Source: Saccharopolyspora shandongensis
Lineage (GTDB): Bacteria > Actinomycetota > Actinomycetes > Mycobacteriales > Pseudonocardiaceae
Assembly: GCF_900106995.1 (NCBI RefSeq)
Contig: NZ_FNOK01000014.1
Location: 62,001-126,000 of the forward strand
Direction: 5' to 3'
Length of the DNA stretch: 64,000 bases
Under the pieces are notes generated by a model. It was given only the letters and a program-made list of their open reading frames with translations. It made no database searches and was not told the origin of the DNA. The number at the start of each line of letters is the position of its first letter. Position 1 is the first letter of the stretch. The position numbers and the translations under genes were made by a program. Below are positions 7,470 to 17,267 of the stretch, one piece after another.

Positions 7470-9842
7470 CTACTCCTCGCGGGGTTCGGCAGATCTGCGG
7501 ACCTGCAGGCGCAGTCCTTTGAGCGCAAGGGCGTTGACGGCGACGATGATGCTGGAGCCCGACATCGACAGGGCGGCGATCTCGGGGCGGAGCACGAGCC
7601 CGAACGCGGGTTCGAAGACTCCTGCGGCGATGGGCAGCGCGATCGCGTTGTAGCCGATCGCCCAGCCGAGGTTCTGGCGCATCTTCCGCAGGGTGCCCCG
7701 GCCGATGCGCAGCGCGGTCGGGACGTCGAGGGGATCGGACCGCATCAGGACGACTTCGGCGGTCTCGATGGCCACATCGGTCCCCGCGCCGATGGCGATC
7801 CCGAGGTCGGCCTGGGCCAGCGCGGGCGCGTCGTTCACCCCGTCGCCGACCATGGCCACCCTGCGGCCGGTGCGCTGCAGCTCGGCGATCTTGGCCGCTT
7901 TGTCGCTCGGGAGCACGTCGGCGATGACGGTGTCGATGCTCAACCGGCCCGCGATCCGCTGCGCGGTCGCCAGGTTGTCCCCGGTGAGCATGACGACTTC
8001 GGCTCCCAGGGCGTGGAGCTCGGCGACGGCGGCCGCCGAGGTTTCGCGAGGCGCGTCGGCGATGCCGATCAGCCCGGCGGCGCGCCCGTCGACGGCGGCG
8101 ATGACGACGGTGCGACCGGAACCGGCCAGTTCTTCGCGGCGTTCGGCCAGCATCCCCAGGTCGACGTCCTCGCGCCGGGCGAGGCGCTGGTTGCCGACCA
8201 CCACGCGCCGGTTCGCCACCCGGGCGATGGCGCCGTGGCCGGGGACGTTCTCGAAACCCTCGGCGTGCAAGCGATCCAGGCCCCGTTGTTCCGCGTGGCA
8301 GACGATGGCGTCGGCGAGCGGATGCTCGGATTCGCGTTCCACCGCGGCGACCAGGCGCAGCAGTTCGTCCTGGGCGATGCCGTCGGTGATCACGTCGGTG
8401 ACCTCGGGCTCGCCCCTGGTCAAGGTGCCGGTCTTGTCCAGCACCACGACCTCGATGCGGGCCGAGGTTTCGAGGGCGACCGCGTTCTTGAACAGGACGC
8501 CGCGCTCCGCGCCGAGGCCGGTGCCGACCATGATCGCGGTCGGGGTGGCCAGACCGAGCGCGTCGGGGCAGGTGATGACCACGACGGTGATGGCGAACAG
8601 GATCGCGACGCCGAACGCGCTTCCCACGAGCAGCCACGCGGCCAAGGTTGCAGCGCCGCCGAGCAGGGCGACGAACACCAGCCAGAACGCCGCCCGGTCG
8701 GCCAGTTTCTGCCCCGGCGCCTTGGAGTTCTGCGCCTCCTGGACCAGCTTCACGATCTGCGCCAGAGCGGTGTCGGCGCCGACCTTGGTGGCCCGCACCC
8801 GCAGGGTGCCGTTGATGTTGATCGTCGCCCCGATGACCTCGGCACCGGCGGACTTGTGCACGGGCAGGCTTTCTCCGGTGACCATCGACTCGTCGACCTC
8901 GCTGTCGCCGTCGACGACCACGCCGTCGACGGCGATCTTGGTGCCCGGGCGGACCAGCAGCAGGTCGTGCACCTCGATCTCGGCGGTCGGCACTTCAACG
9001 GGCGCCCCGTCCCGCAGGACCACGGCCCTGGGCGGGGCGAGGTCGAGCAGGGTCCGGATCGCGTCGTTTGCCCCGCCCCGGGCCCGCATCTCGAACCAGT
9101 GCCCGAGCAGCACGAACGCGGCGAGCACGGTGGCCGCCTCGTAGAAGACCTCGCCGCCGCCGGTGAGCGTGATCACCAGCGAGTACAGCCAGCCCGCCCC
9201 CACGGCGACCGCGACCAGCACCATCATGTCCAAGGTCCGGGCCCGCAGCGCCCGGACGGCGCCGTCGAAGAAGATCCAGCAGGAGTAGAAGATCACCGGC
9301 AGGCTCAGCAGCAACGCCCACACGTCCGGCCGCAGCCCGAACGGCGCGGGCAGGTGCAGCCCGAAGACCTCGGTCCCGATCGGCGACCAGATCACGATCG
9401 GGATCGAGAACAGCAGCGCCACCAGGAACCGGTTGCGCATGTCGGCGGCCATCTCCGCCATCGACATGCCCTCGTGTTCGATCGCTTCGTGCGGCGAGCG
9501 CGCCTCCGCGGGGGCTTCGGCGACCAGGACGGCGGTTCCCGCGGGTGCATCCTGACCGGGCGGGTCCGGTTCCTGCAGCGGGTCGCAGAGGTGCGACGGC
9601 ACGGATTGGCCGGCGCAGTGGTAGCCGCAGTCCTGCACCCAACGGCGCAGGTCGCGCACATTCGTGCGGGACGGGTCGAAGACGACCGTCGCCGTCTGGG
9701 CCACCGGGTTGACCTCGACGCTGCGGACCTCGGGCCGCCGCCCCAGCAGGGCGGCGACGACGTTCTGCTCAGAGGCCCACAACAGCCCGCGCACGTCCAG
9801 CACGGCGGTGCTGGACTCCTTGTGTCCCTGCAGATGTGTCAC
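7470..9842 (-). CDS. P1B-type heavy-metal ATPase with CPD membrane motif
   Basis: A 790-residue metal pump. Motifs are TGES (322-325, actuator), the ion-path motif CPD (425-427), DKTGT with phosphorylated Asp469, SEHPLA (507-508 is HP) and GDGVND near 640. Where P1B pumps usually have CPC, CPH or SPC, this one has CPD. The N-terminal ferredoxin-like domain (about 12-75) keeps the metal-binding fold pattern but has no CxxC in the loop (GLLWASEQN). A His/Met-containing stretch HEGMSMAEM (123-131) precedes helix 1. The GTG start at 9842 has GGGAGGGGG upstream. The neighbouring oxidase and BlaI system suggest copper, but metal specificity cannot be assigned from the altered motif. Confidence 0.88.
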   Translation of the reverse strand: MTHLQGHKESSTAVLDVRGLLWASEQNVVAALLGRRPEVRSVEVNPVAQTATVVFDPSRTNVRDLRRWVQDCGYHCAGQSVPSHLCDPLQEPDPPGQDAPAGTAVLVAEAPAEARSPHEAIEHEGMSMAEMAADMRNRFLVALLFSIPIVIWSPIGTEVFGLHLPAPFGLRPDVWALLLSLPVIFYSCWIFFDGAVRALRARTLDMMVLVAVAVGAGWLYSLVITLTGGGEVFYEAATVLAAFVLLGHWFEMRARGGANDAIRTLLDLAPPRAVVLRDGAPVEVPTAEIEVHDLLLVRPGTKIAVDGVVVDGDSEVDESMVTGESLPVHKSAGAEVIGATININGTLRVRATKVGADTALAQIVKLVQEAQNSKAPGQKLADRAAFWLVFVALLGGAATLAAWLLVGSAFGVAILFAITVVVITCPDALGLATPTAIMVGTGLGAERGVLFKNAVALETSARIEVVVLDKTGTLTRGEPEVTDVITDGIAQDELLRLVAAVERESEHPLADAIVCHAEQRGLDRLHAEGFENVPGHGAIARVANRRVVVGNQRLARREDVDLGMLAERREELAGSGRTVVIAAVDGRAAGLIGIADAPRETSAAAVAELHALGAEVVMLTGDNLATAQRIAGRLSIDTVIADVLPSDKAAKIAELQRTGRRVAMVGDGVNDAPALAQADLGIAIGAGTDVAIETAEVVLMRSDPLDVPTALRIGRGTLRKMRQNLGWAIGYNAIALPIAAGVFEPAFGLVLRPEIAALSMSGSSIIVAVNALALKGLRLQVRRSAEPREE

Positions 9843-10135
9843 CGCAATCCCCCTCCCGTGGGCCAGTGTCGGCCGCGTTCGCCGTCGTGTCCACGCGGGT
9901 GGAGAAGCCCGGCAGGGCTGGGAAGTTCTGCCCCGCGAAAACGCCTGAACGCCTGACGCGGCACTGCGCTGAAAAGACCGATCGGGTTCCGGGTTCGGGC
10001 CGGTTCCGCTGTTCGAGGGCGACGCTCTCGCGGCTTTCATGTCTCCGGGAGATCCCGTGCCGCGATTGGACAGTGCCGACTCGTCCGGCTGACAGAGTCC
10101 ACAATGGACGTTGTCGGCGTCGGTCGGGCATGCGC
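9843..10135. other. Intergenic region before metal ATPase gene
   Basis: About 290 bases between the acyltransferase stop and the ATPase start. It should contain the ATPase promoter. I found no TACTA/TAGTA dyad, no G-tract dyad and no convincing small gene here. Confidence 0.5.
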
Positions 10136-11425
10136 TCACGCGTTCCCGGTGACCAGCGAACGCCTCGAGGAGTGCTGCAGGCGTAGCGCCAGCAGGAGCA
10201 GGAGCGCAGCGATCGTCGCCGAAACGGTGGTGAATCCCGCGACCAGCACCGTGACGATGGCCGCGATGGCGATGACCACACCGGCCCCGGCGAGTCTGGG
10301 CGTGCGACGAGGCGGCCCGGTGGTCCCGCGCTCGAATCGGCCCAGCCGGCCGGCGAGCGGGATGAGGACCAGCGCGATCCCGGCCAGCCACGCGCCCCGG
10401 GTCAGCCACCACGCGACGCCGAGCGGCTCCGGCCAGGGGAATCCCAGGATCAGCAGCACGGCGGCGAGCAGCACCACGGCGGGCATGTGCCAGAGGTAGA
10501 TGGTCAGCGAATGCCTGCCGATCACGTCGACGGCGGCGCGCAGGCCCGGCCGGCCCATGAGGACCGCGAGGCGGGCGGTGACGAGCGACAACAGGCACAC
10601 CTGGACGACGCCGAGCAGCACCAGGTTGATGGTCGGCGGGTTGAGGTTGGCCAGCATGTCGGCCGGGTAGGGGCCGGCGGTCGTGTTGGCCAGCAGCAAC
10701 GCGAACGCGCCGAACGCCACGCCCAGCAGCTGGTTGTTGGACCGGAACCGGAACCAGCCGTCGGCGTACCAGAACCCGATCTGCTGGATGGCCAGCCAGA
10801 CGAACGCGAGGTTGACGAACCCGATCGCCGGCGAAGCGTTGGCGATCGACAGCACGTCGACGCCGAGCGCGAACGAGACGAGCAACGCCAGCGTCGCCCG
10901 CGGCGCTCGCTCGTGCAGCCGGCACATCAGCGGAACCAGTGCGGACGTTCCCAGGTAGACGCCGATGAACCACATCGGCTGGCTCATCCGGAACCCGACC
11001 TGCGCGAGCAGGTCCGGCGAGACCCCGGCCGCGCTCGCCACCGCCAGCGCGCCCGCGATCGCCGCGAAGGCGACCAGTGCGGGCCGGGCGAGCCGGGTGA
11101 GGCGGGCCCGGGCGAAATCGGCCGGCGTCGCACCGGCGTCGCGCATTCGGCGCCACTGCGTGATGCCCGCGAATCCGCCGACGACGAAGAACAAGGGCAT
11201 TACCTGGATGATCCAGGAGACCGGGGTGAACCACCGCTGGTTCTCCAGGGCATTCGTGATCTGAATGCCCGACGCGCCGACCTCGATGCCCGCCATCATG
11301 GCGTGCAGGACGACGACCACCACCAGGCAGGCGGATCTGACCAGGTCGAGAACTCGGTCGCGGGACGGTCCCGGACCGACGGGCGGTGCCGGTGCCGGTG
11401 CAATGGATGTGCGCGGAATGACCAC
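10136..11425 (-). CDS. Acyltransferase-3 family membrane protein
   Basis: A 429-residue protein with about ten hydrophobic helices. The N-terminus ([20 protein letters not shown]) matches the first helix and the conserved Arg/His of acyltransferase-3 proteins, and [12 protein letters not shown] is the usual second block. Members O-acetylate or O-acylate surface sugars, antibiotics or peptidoglycan; the substrate here is unknown. The GTG start is preceded by GGGAG. The gene stands alone between the two-component system and the ATPase gene. A GTCCGGA dyad lies 22 bases upstream. Confidence 0.82.
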   Translation of the reverse strand: MVIPRTSIAPAPAPPVGPGPSRDRVLDLVRSACLVVVVVLHAMMAGIEVGASGIQITNALENQRWFTPVSWIIQVMPLFFVVGGFAGITQWRRMRDAGATPADFARARLTRLARPALVAFAAIAGALAVASAAGVSPDLLAQVGFRMSQPMWFIGVYLGTSALVPLMCRLHERAPRATLALLVSFALGVDVLSIANASPAIGFVNLAFVWLAIQQIGFWYADGWFRFRSNNQLLGVAFGAFALLLANTTAGPYPADMLANLNPPTINLVLLGVVQVCLLSLVTARLAVLMGRPGLRAAVDVIGRHSLTIYLWHMPAVVLLAAVLLILGFPWPEPLGVAWWLTRGAWLAGIALVLIPLAGRLGRFERGTTGPPRRTPRLAGAGVVIAIAAIVTVLVAGFTTVSATIAALLLLLALRLQHSSRRSLVTGNA

Positions 11426-11446
11426 TGTCGCTTCTCCCGTGAAAAA

Positions 11447-11465
11447 GTCCGGACGAATTCCGGAC
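11447..11465. promoter_or_regulatory. Dyad upstream of acyltransferase gene
   Basis: GTCCGGA (11447-11453) and TCCGGAC (11459-11465) form a perfect inverted repeat with a 5-base spacer, 22 bases before the GTG start. The binding protein is unknown. Confidence 0.4.
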
Positions 11466-11485
11466 CGGAAAAAGCGTATGAATTC

Positions 11486-11530
11486 AGGGGTCCCGATCGC
11501 GTCCGTCTCGGGAGCGCATTCGGGACCCCT
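11486..11530 (-). terminator. Hairpin after response regulator gene
   Basis: AGGGGTCCCGA (11486-11496) pairs with TCGGGACCCCT (11520-11530). It lies about 50 bases past the stop of the response regulator and would end leftward transcription. A second perfect palindrome with CCCCTACCG arms overlaps at 11526-11543. Confidence 0.55.
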
Positions 11531-11578
11531 ACCGCGGTAGGGGGTGGGGCGCCCGCTACCTCCCCGGTACGGGGCCGA

Positions 11579-12253
11579 TCAGGTGCCGGTGGCGGAGACC
11601 AGACCGCATTCGTAGGCGGCGATGACGGCCTGCACCCGGTCGCGGACCCCCAGCTTGCCGATGATGCGGCTGACGTGGCTCTTCACGGTCTGCTCGGTGA
11701 TGAACAGCGCGCCGGCGATCTCGTTGTTCGAAAGCCCTTGCGCGACGAGGAGCAGCACCTCGCGCTCCCGTTCGGTGAGCGCTGCCAGCCGCGGTGCGGT
11801 CTTCTGGCGCGGCGGGGCGGACCGGGCGAAGTGCTCGATCATCCGGCGCGTGACCGTCGGTGCCAGCAGCGCCTCGCCGCCGGCGACCACGCGCACCGCC
11901 GAAACCAGGTCGGCGGGCAGCGCGTCCTTGAGCAGGAAGCCGCTGGCCCCGGCCCGGATCGCCTCGTACACGTAGTCGTCGATGTCGAAGGTCGTCAGCA
12001 TCAGCACGCGGGGCACGTGCTCGACGCTCGCGGGCGGGTGCATCAGCTGCCGCGTCGTGTCGATCCCGTTGAGCACCGGCATCCGCACGTCCATCACGAC
12101 GACGTCCGGGTGGCGGGCGTGGCTGATCTCGATTGCGCGCGCGCCGTTCTCCGCCTCGCCGACCACCTCCATGTCGGGCTGGGCGTCGAGCAGGGCGGCG
12201 AACCCGGCGCGCACCATTGCCTGATCATCGACGACGATCACCTTGATGGTCAT
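11579..12253 (-). CDS. NarL/LuxR-family response regulator
   Basis: A 224-residue two-domain regulator. The receiver domain (1-120) has the acidic pair DD at 9-10, phospho-acceptor Asp55 in VVMDVRMPV and a conserved Lys near 104. The C-terminal LuxR-type helix-turn-helix (about 155-215) contains LTEREREVLLLVAQGLSNNEIA and TVKSHVSRIIGKLGVRDR. Its ATG overlaps the stop of the histidine kinase gene by four bases, so the two are one translational unit. Targets are unknown; the adjacent acyltransferase gene is a candidate. Confidence 0.92.
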   Translation of the reverse strand: MTIKVIVVDDQAMVRAGFAALLDAQPDMEVVGEAENGARAIEISHARHPDVVVMDVRMPVLNGIDTTRQLMHPPASVEHVPRVLMLTTFDIDDYVYEAIRAGASGFLLKDALPADLVSAVRVVAGGEALLAPTVTRRMIEHFARSAPPRQKTAPRLAALTEREREVLLLVAQGLSNNEIAGALFITEQTVKSHVSRIIGKLGVRDRVQAVIAAYECGLVSATGT

Positions 12254-13500
12254 GGGATTTCCCGCTCCTGCGCATCGTTTTCCGTTGGGTGCAGCGGGAG
12301 AACCGCTCGTACCTCGTAGCCGCCGTCATCCAGATGTCTGAAGTGGACGTTGCCGTCGACGATCGCGGCCCGCTCCTGCATGCCGACGAGACCGTGCCCA
12401 CCGCCCTGCACCGGGGTCACCGCCCGGTCCGGGGCGCTGTTGCGCACGGTGATCGTCAGCTCACCGCCGGAGCGGGCGAAACGCACCTCGGTGCGCGCGC
12501 CGGGAGCGTGCCTGGTCACGTTGCTCAACGCTTCCTGCACGATGCGGAACGCCGCGATGCCCGCGATCTCGCTGCCCGTTCCGTCTTCCAGCAACTCCGT
12601 GCCGTGCGCGGAAACGTCCACGCCCGCGCGGCCGGCGCTGTCGATCAGCTCCGGAATACGGGCCAAACCCGGCTGCGGAACCAGCTCGCCGCCGGTCTGG
12701 TCGTTGCGCAGCACGCCCAGCACGCTGCGCATCTCGCCCAGCGCCTGCCGGGACGCCGCCGCCATCTCATCGAACTCCGCGATGAGCCGCGGGTCGAGGT
12801 TCGGGTGCCGGTACTGCGCCGTGGTCGCTTGCACGTTGATCAGCGACATGCTGTGCGCGATCACGTCGTGCAGCTCGCGGGCGATCCGCGTCTTCTCCTC
12901 GGCGATCACGCGCTTGGCGTGTTCGTCGGCGCTGAGCCTGCGTTCCTGCACGAGCTGCGAGGAGATCTGCTGCCACTGCCGCACCACCAGCGCGCCGCCG
13001 AACACGCCACCGGTGACCGCGCCGAACACGATGAGGTTTGCCGCCACGGCATTCGCCGGGACGCTCTGCGGCGCGAGCACGGCAGCCGCGACAGCTGCCG
13101 CGACGCCACCGAACCAGCATCGCAGGCCGACCGGCCATGCTTGGTGCACGCCGAGCACGACGAGCAGCAGCCCGTGGCCGATCAGCGTCGTCACCGAGAC
13201 CGGCCAGATGGCCGCGGGATCGTCGCTGCGGGCCGCCATCGCGAGCAGGAACACGGCTGAACAGGAGATGATGGTCGCCGACCGCGGGTAGAAGAGCGCG
13301 AGGCCGATCGATCCGGCTTGGGCGATGCTGAGCAGGAACGCCAACGCCAACGGCATCCCGAGCGCCACGGTGTTGATGGGGATCGCCACGGCTGCCAGCG
13401 CCACCGCGAGAAGTGCGAGCACGGCCGAAACCAAGACAACGGGCTTCACCTGGGGGCGCGGCTGCTGATCCGGGTCGCGCCTGCGCTTGGACTTCGCCAT
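12250..13500 (-). CDS. NarL-type sensor histidine kinase (HisKA_3)
   Basis: A 416-residue kinase. Residues 20-175 contain about six hydrophobic helices with almost no extracellular loop, suggesting a membrane-embedded sensor of envelope state. The dimerisation motif RIARELHDVIAHSMS places the phospho-acceptor at His211. The ATP-binding domain ends with GHGLVGMQERA. The ATG at 13500 lacks a Shine-Dalgarno sequence and the sequence before it is C-rich, so the mRNA may be leaderless, or the start may lie a few codons away. It partners with the response regulator that overlaps its stop. Confidence 0.9.
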   Translation of the reverse strand: MAKSKRRRDPDQQPRPQVKPVVLVSAVLALLAVALAAVAIPINTVALGMPLALAFLLSIAQAGSIGLALFYPRSATIISCSAVFLLAMAARSDDPAAIWPVSVTTLIGHGLLLVVLGVHQAWPVGLRCWFGGVAAAVAAAVLAPQSVPANAVAANLIVFGAVTGGVFGGALVVRQWQQISSQLVQERRLSADEHAKRVIAEEKTRIARELHDVIAHSMSLINVQATTAQYRHPNLDPRLIAEFDEMAAASRQALGEMRSVLGVLRNDQTGGELVPQPGLARIPELIDSAGRAGVDVSAHGTELLEDGTGSEIAGIAAFRIVQEALSNVTRHAPGARTEVRFARSGGELTITVRNSAPDRAVTPVQGGGHGLVGMQERAAIVDGNVHFRHLDDGGYEVRAVLPLHPTENDAQEREIP

Positions 13501-13704
13501 CGGGGGAGGTTCAACTCCACAGCTCGTAGAGATCTTCGACGAGCGTACCCGCTGCGCAACGTCGCCTGGCCAGGCGGTTGCGGACGCACACGCCTGATCA
13601 GGGCTTTCTCCTCGCGCGTGCGCGGGGATGGTTCTGTTGCTGCGACGGGTTTCCCGTCGAAGGCGCAGGCCGCTGCGCATGTTGCGCAAGAGCGGCCTGT
13701 CGCC

Positions 13705-13734
13705 GGGGTCCGCGGCTCCGGAGCCGCGGACCCC
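13705..13734 (-). terminator. Perfect 30-base palindrome after FAD dehydrogenase gene
   Basis: Two 15-base arms (13705-13719 and 13720-13734) are exact inverted complements with no unpaired spacer, and start 6 bases beyond the flavoprotein stop codon. It is a likely terminator for the leftward gene. Confidence 0.6.
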
Positions 13735-13740
13735 GCCGGG

Positions 13741-15534
13741 TCAGGCCGTCGCCCCGGCTGCGGCCCGGCCCGCCTGGCGGCCGGAGAACAGGCAGCCGCC
13801 GAGGAAAGTCCCCTCCAGCGCGCGGTAGCCGTGGACTCCACCGCCGCCGAAGCCCGCTACCTCGCCCGCGGCGTACAGCCCGGGGATGGGGACGGCCCGC
13901 GCGTCCAGGACCCGGCCCGACAGGTCGGTCTGGAGGCCGCCGAGCGTCTTGCGCGTCAGGATGTTCATCCTGATCGCGATCAGCGGGCCGGCGGCCGGGT
14001 CCAGGATCTTGTGCAGGAGAGTGGTGCGCGCGAGGAGATCGCCGGAGTAGGCCAGCGAGTTGCGGATCCCCATGATCTGCTCGTCCTTGGTGAAGTTGTT
14101 GTCGACCTGGCGGTCCCGCATGACGATCTGGCGCTCCAGGTCGCCGGCGTCCACGAGGTCCGCGCCGGCCAGCCGGTTCATCCCGGTCACCAGCTCCGGC
14201 AGGGTGCGCGCGACGACGAAGTCCTCGCCCCGGTCCAGGAACGCCTTGACCGGCGGCGGAGTCGAGTTCAGCAGCCTGCTCGCCAAGTAGGCCGCCAGGT
14301 CCTTCCTGGTCAGTTCCGGGTTCTGCTCGGAACCGGAGAGGACGAACTCCTTGTCGATGATCCGCTGGTTCAGCACGAACCACGAGTAGTCGTAGCCGGT
14401 GTCCTTGATCAGCTTGAGCGTCCCGAGGGTGTCGTAGCTCGGGATGCCGGGATTCGGGAACCGGCGGCCGCGCGCGTCGAACCACAGCGAGGACGGCGCG
14501 GCGAGCACCCGGATGCCGTGATCGGGCCAGATCGGGCTGTGGTTGGCCAGTCCCTCCGTGTAGTGCCACATCCGGTCGCGGTTGACCAGCCGGGCGCCGG
14601 CCCGTTCGCTGATGGCCAGCATCCGGCCGTCCACGTGGGCCGGGACGCCGGTCACCATGCGCTTCGGCGGCGCGCCCAGCCGGTCCGGCCAGTTCTGCCG
14701 GACGAGGTCCTGGTTGCCGCCGATCCCGCCGGAGGTGACGATCACCACCGGCGCGTGCAGTTCGAAATCGCCGATTCTGGTGCGGGAACTCGGCGTGCCG
14801 CGCGGCGCGTCGCTGGGTTCCAGCACACCGCCGCGCACGCCGTCGACGGCGCCGTTGGTGATCGTGAGCTCGTCCACCTGGTGGCGGAACCGGAAGGAGA
14901 CCAGGCCCCGCGCGGCGGCCTCGCGCACCTTCTTCTCGAACGGCTCCATGACGCCGGGGCCGGTGCCGAGCGTGAGGTGGAAGCGGGGGACCGAGTTGCC
15001 CGGCCCGTCCGCGAGCTGGCCGCCCCGCTCGGCCCAGCCGACGATGGGCACCCACCGCACGCCCAGCCCGTGCAGCCAGGACCGCTTCTCCGTCGCGGCG
15101 AATTCCAGGTATGCCTCTGCCCAACGGGCCGCCCAGTAGTCCTCGCCCAGCGGATCCTCGGTGCCGCGGTCGAAACCGGCGTTGCCGAACCAGTCCGCGC
15201 GGGCCAGTTCCAGCGAGTCGCGGATCCCCGCCAGCCGCTGCTCCTCGGAGTCGACGAAGAACAGCCCGCCCAGCGACCAGAACGCCTGCCCGCCGAGACT
15301 GGCCTCGGGTTCCTGGTCCAGGAGCAGGACTTTGCGGCCCGCGGCCGTCAGCTCCGCAGTGGCGACCAGCCCCGCCAGACCGCCGCCCACGACGATCGCG
15401 TCGGCATCGGCGCCGGAGGCGGTGCGCGGTGCGGCGGCTGCGGCAGCTGTGGGCAAGGCCGCGCTCACTGCGGCCGCACCACCGGTGATGAGCACGGAGC
15501 GCCGGCTGATCCGGCCGTTCCCGCGAGAGTTCAT
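13741..15534 (-). CDS. Tat-exported FAD-binding dehydrogenase
   Basis: A 597-residue flavoprotein of the FAD_binding_2 (fumarate reductase/ketosteroid dehydrogenase) superfamily. Residues 8-35 are a Tat signal (ISRRSVLITGG followed by an alanine-rich stretch). The dinucleotide motif VVGGGLAGL lies near 48-56, and GLYAAGEVAGFGGGG near the C-terminus closes the FAD domain. This long family without haem-binding motifs is widespread in actinobacteria; its substrate is not established. The ATG at 15534 follows AGGGGA. It is divergent from a PucR-type regulator gene, with a TTACC/GGTAA dyad between them, so that regulator probably controls it. Confidence 0.85.
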   Translation of the reverse strand: MNSRGNGRISRRSVLITGGAAAVSAALPTAAAAAAPRTASGADADAIVVGGGLAGLVATAELTAAGRKVLLLDQEPEASLGGQAFWSLGGLFFVDSEEQRLAGIRDSLELARADWFGNAGFDRGTEDPLGEDYWAARWAEAYLEFAATEKRSWLHGLGVRWVPIVGWAERGGQLADGPGNSVPRFHLTLGTGPGVMEPFEKKVREAAARGLVSFRFRHQVDELTITNGAVDGVRGGVLEPSDAPRGTPSSRTRIGDFELHAPVVIVTSGGIGGNQDLVRQNWPDRLGAPPKRMVTGVPAHVDGRMLAISERAGARLVNRDRMWHYTEGLANHSPIWPDHGIRVLAAPSSLWFDARGRRFPNPGIPSYDTLGTLKLIKDTGYDYSWFVLNQRIIDKEFVLSGSEQNPELTRKDLAAYLASRLLNSTPPPVKAFLDRGEDFVVARTLPELVTGMNRLAGADLVDAGDLERQIVMRDRQVDNNFTKDEQIMGIRNSLAYSGDLLARTTLLHKILDPAAGPLIAIRMNILTRKTLGGLQTDLSGRVLDARAVPIPGLYAAGEVAGFGGGGVHGYRALEGTFLGGCLFSGRQAGRAAAGATA

Positions 15535-15587
15535 AGCGTCCCCTGTCGCCGTTCGATCTTCCCTGACGATGTGCGGCCGACCGCAAG

Positions 15588-15601
15588 TTACCTATGGGTA
15601 A
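15588..15601. promoter_or_regulatory. Operator-like dyad in the divergent promoter region
   Basis: TTACC (15588-15592) and GGTAA (15597-15601) form a dyad with a 4-base spacer between the divergent flavoprotein and PucR-type regulator genes. Confidence 0.4.
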
Positions 15602-15677
15602 GGTTCTGGTCACCATGCTGGACCCCGCACGAGGGGAGTGGTGGTGGTGAGTTCTCCAGTCTTGGGAGGTCATCGTT

Positions 15678-16904
15678 GTGATCGAATCCAACGCGGTCCC
15701 GCTCGAGCTCCGCTGGCGCGGCGAACCGCTCCACCAGGCGCTCGCCGCCGCCGCGCCAGCGCTGGTGCCCGCCGTGCTCGCGCGGCTGATCGCCGAGCTG
15801 CCCGCGTATGCCGAACTCCCGGAGGAGGAGCTGCGCGGGGACATCACCCGGATCATCGAGCGGGGCATGGCGATGGTCGGGAGGATGTTGCGCGACGGCG
15901 GCGCCCCCGACCCGAAGTCGCTGGCCGATCTGCGCGAGGACATCCTGCACCGGGCCGAGGAGGGCGTTCCGATCGAGGCGGTGCTCAACGCGCACAACGT
16001 GGGTGTCCGGGTGGCGTGGGAGCACTTCAGCGCGCAGGCCAGGCCCGAGGACGTGCGAGCCCTGGCCGGGGTGGTGGACCTCGTGCTCCGCTACCTGCGC
16101 GAGATCACCTCGGTGGCCTCGTCCGTGTACTTCCAGGAGCGGGACACCTTCCTGGCCGATGCGCATGCCGCGAAGCAGGATCTGCTGGCGGCGTTGCTGA
16201 CCGGAGGCGACTCGCTCGACGCGGCGGCCCGGCTGGGGATTCGGCTGGCCGACAGCTACGCGGTGCTCGACGTGGAGATCGCCGCGCATCCGGACGAGTC
16301 CGCTCCGGGCACCAACGCGGACGTAGCGCGGTGGCGGAAGCTCCGCCGGTTCTGCGCGGAACTGGAACGCCGGTCGCCGCACCCGCTGCTGTCCCGGCTC
16401 AACGGGCACGGCGGAGTGGTGCTGCTGGCCCGCGGCGACGCGGCGGATCCGGACCGGCGCGTCCACGATCTGGTCCTGGCCGCGGGCGCGGCGGCGGGCG
16501 CCGACGTGACGGTGGGGGCGGTATCGGCGTCCGTCCCCGGCATCCCCGAGGCCGCGCGGACCGCCCACGAGTTGCGCCGGCTCGCGGTGGCCGGGCGCCC
16601 ACCGGGTGTCTACACGCTCGACGAACTCGCGCTGGACTACCAGCTCACCCGCCCCGGCCCGGCCCGAGACGTGCTGGCGGGAAAGCTCCGCGCGATCGAG
16701 GACGAACCCGACCTGCTGGAGACGCTGTGCACCCACCTCGGCACCGGCCTGAACCGGCGCCGCACCGCCAGCCGACTGCACGTCCACCCGAACACCGTCG
16801 ACTACCGCATGCGCAAGGTCGCCGAACTCACGGGCCTCAACCCGGCGGACGCGACGGACGCGGCGCACCTGCGAGCCGCCCTCATCGCCCGCACCCTGCA
16901 CTGA
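15678..16904 (+). CDS. PucR-type helix-turn-helix transcriptional regulator
   Basis: A 408-residue regulator with no receiver domain. The N-terminal 150 residues resemble the RsbT co-antagonist/ligand domain often found in this group, the middle is GGDEF-like, and the C-terminus carries the PucR HTH_30 motif: LCTHLGTGLNRRRTASRLHVHPNTVDYRMRKVAELTGL written here only by its landmarks RRRTASRLHVH and NTVDYR. The GTG start has GGGAGG 8 bases upstream. It is divergent from the exported flavoprotein gene. Ligand and full target set are unknown. Confidence 0.88.
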   Translation: MIESNAVPLELRWRGEPLHQALAAAAPALVPAVLARLIAELPAYAELPEEELRGDITRIIERGMAMVGRMLRDGGAPDPKSLADLREDILHRAEEGVPIEAVLNAHNVGVRVAWEHFSAQARPEDVRALAGVVDLVLRYLREITSVASSVYFQERDTFLADAHAAKQDLLAALLTGGDSLDAAARLGIRLADSYAVLDVEIAAHPDESAPGTNADVARWRKLRRFCAELERRSPHPLLSRLNGHGGVVLLARGDAADPDRRVHDLVLAAGAAAGADVTVGAVSASVPGIPEAARTAHELRRLAVAGRPPGVYTLDELALDYQLTRPGPARDVLAGKLRAIEDEPDLLETLCTHLGTGLNRRRTASRLHVHPNTVDYRMRKVAELTGLNPADATDAAHLRAALIARTLH

Positions 16905-16951
16905 CTCCCGTTGGAGATCGGCGGGATGCGGGCGGCGTCCCGGACGGCGCG

Positions 16952-17219
16952 TGGATCTCTTGTTCTCCAGGTAGTTGTTGACGACCGCGTGGCCCATTTC
17001 GCGGCCCAGCCGCATTCCTCGTAGCCGCCGAAGGGGAGCGCGGGGTCGAAGACGTTCCAGGTGCGGGCGACCGAGGCCAAACTTCTCCTCGGTGGCCGGG
17101 TTGCAGCCGTCGAAGGTCCGGTTCGACACCGAGTCGGCCCATTCGCCGTTGATCAGCAGCTTGCGGTTCAGGTCGCCCACGGCCTGCTGGATGCGGGATT
17201 CTCCGGCGGCGATGGGCAT
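16952..17219 (-). pseudogene. Aldehyde dehydrogenase remnant with internal deletion
   Basis: On the minus strand, from an ATG at 17219, the start of an aldehyde dehydrogenase is readable (KLLINGEWADSV, TFDGCNPATEE). About 55 codons in, it jumps directly to the C-terminal end of the same family: WNVFDPALPFGGYEECGW in one frame and REMGHAVVNNYLENK in another. The central roughly 400 residues, with the catalytic Cys and Glu and the NAD site, are missing, and the C-terminal part carries a frameshift. It cannot encode a working enzyme. Confidence 0.85.
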
Positions 17220-17267
17220 CGTGGGCCGGTCGGCTCGCCGGGTGCATCGAGGCCCTACCCTGGCGCT

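Noticed and set aside
7470-11234. Very long leftward frame joining the metal ATPase to upstream sequence
   Set aside because: The real start at 9842 has a ribosome site; sequence beyond it runs antisense-frame through the acyltransferase gene and is Arg/Ala-rich shadow coding.
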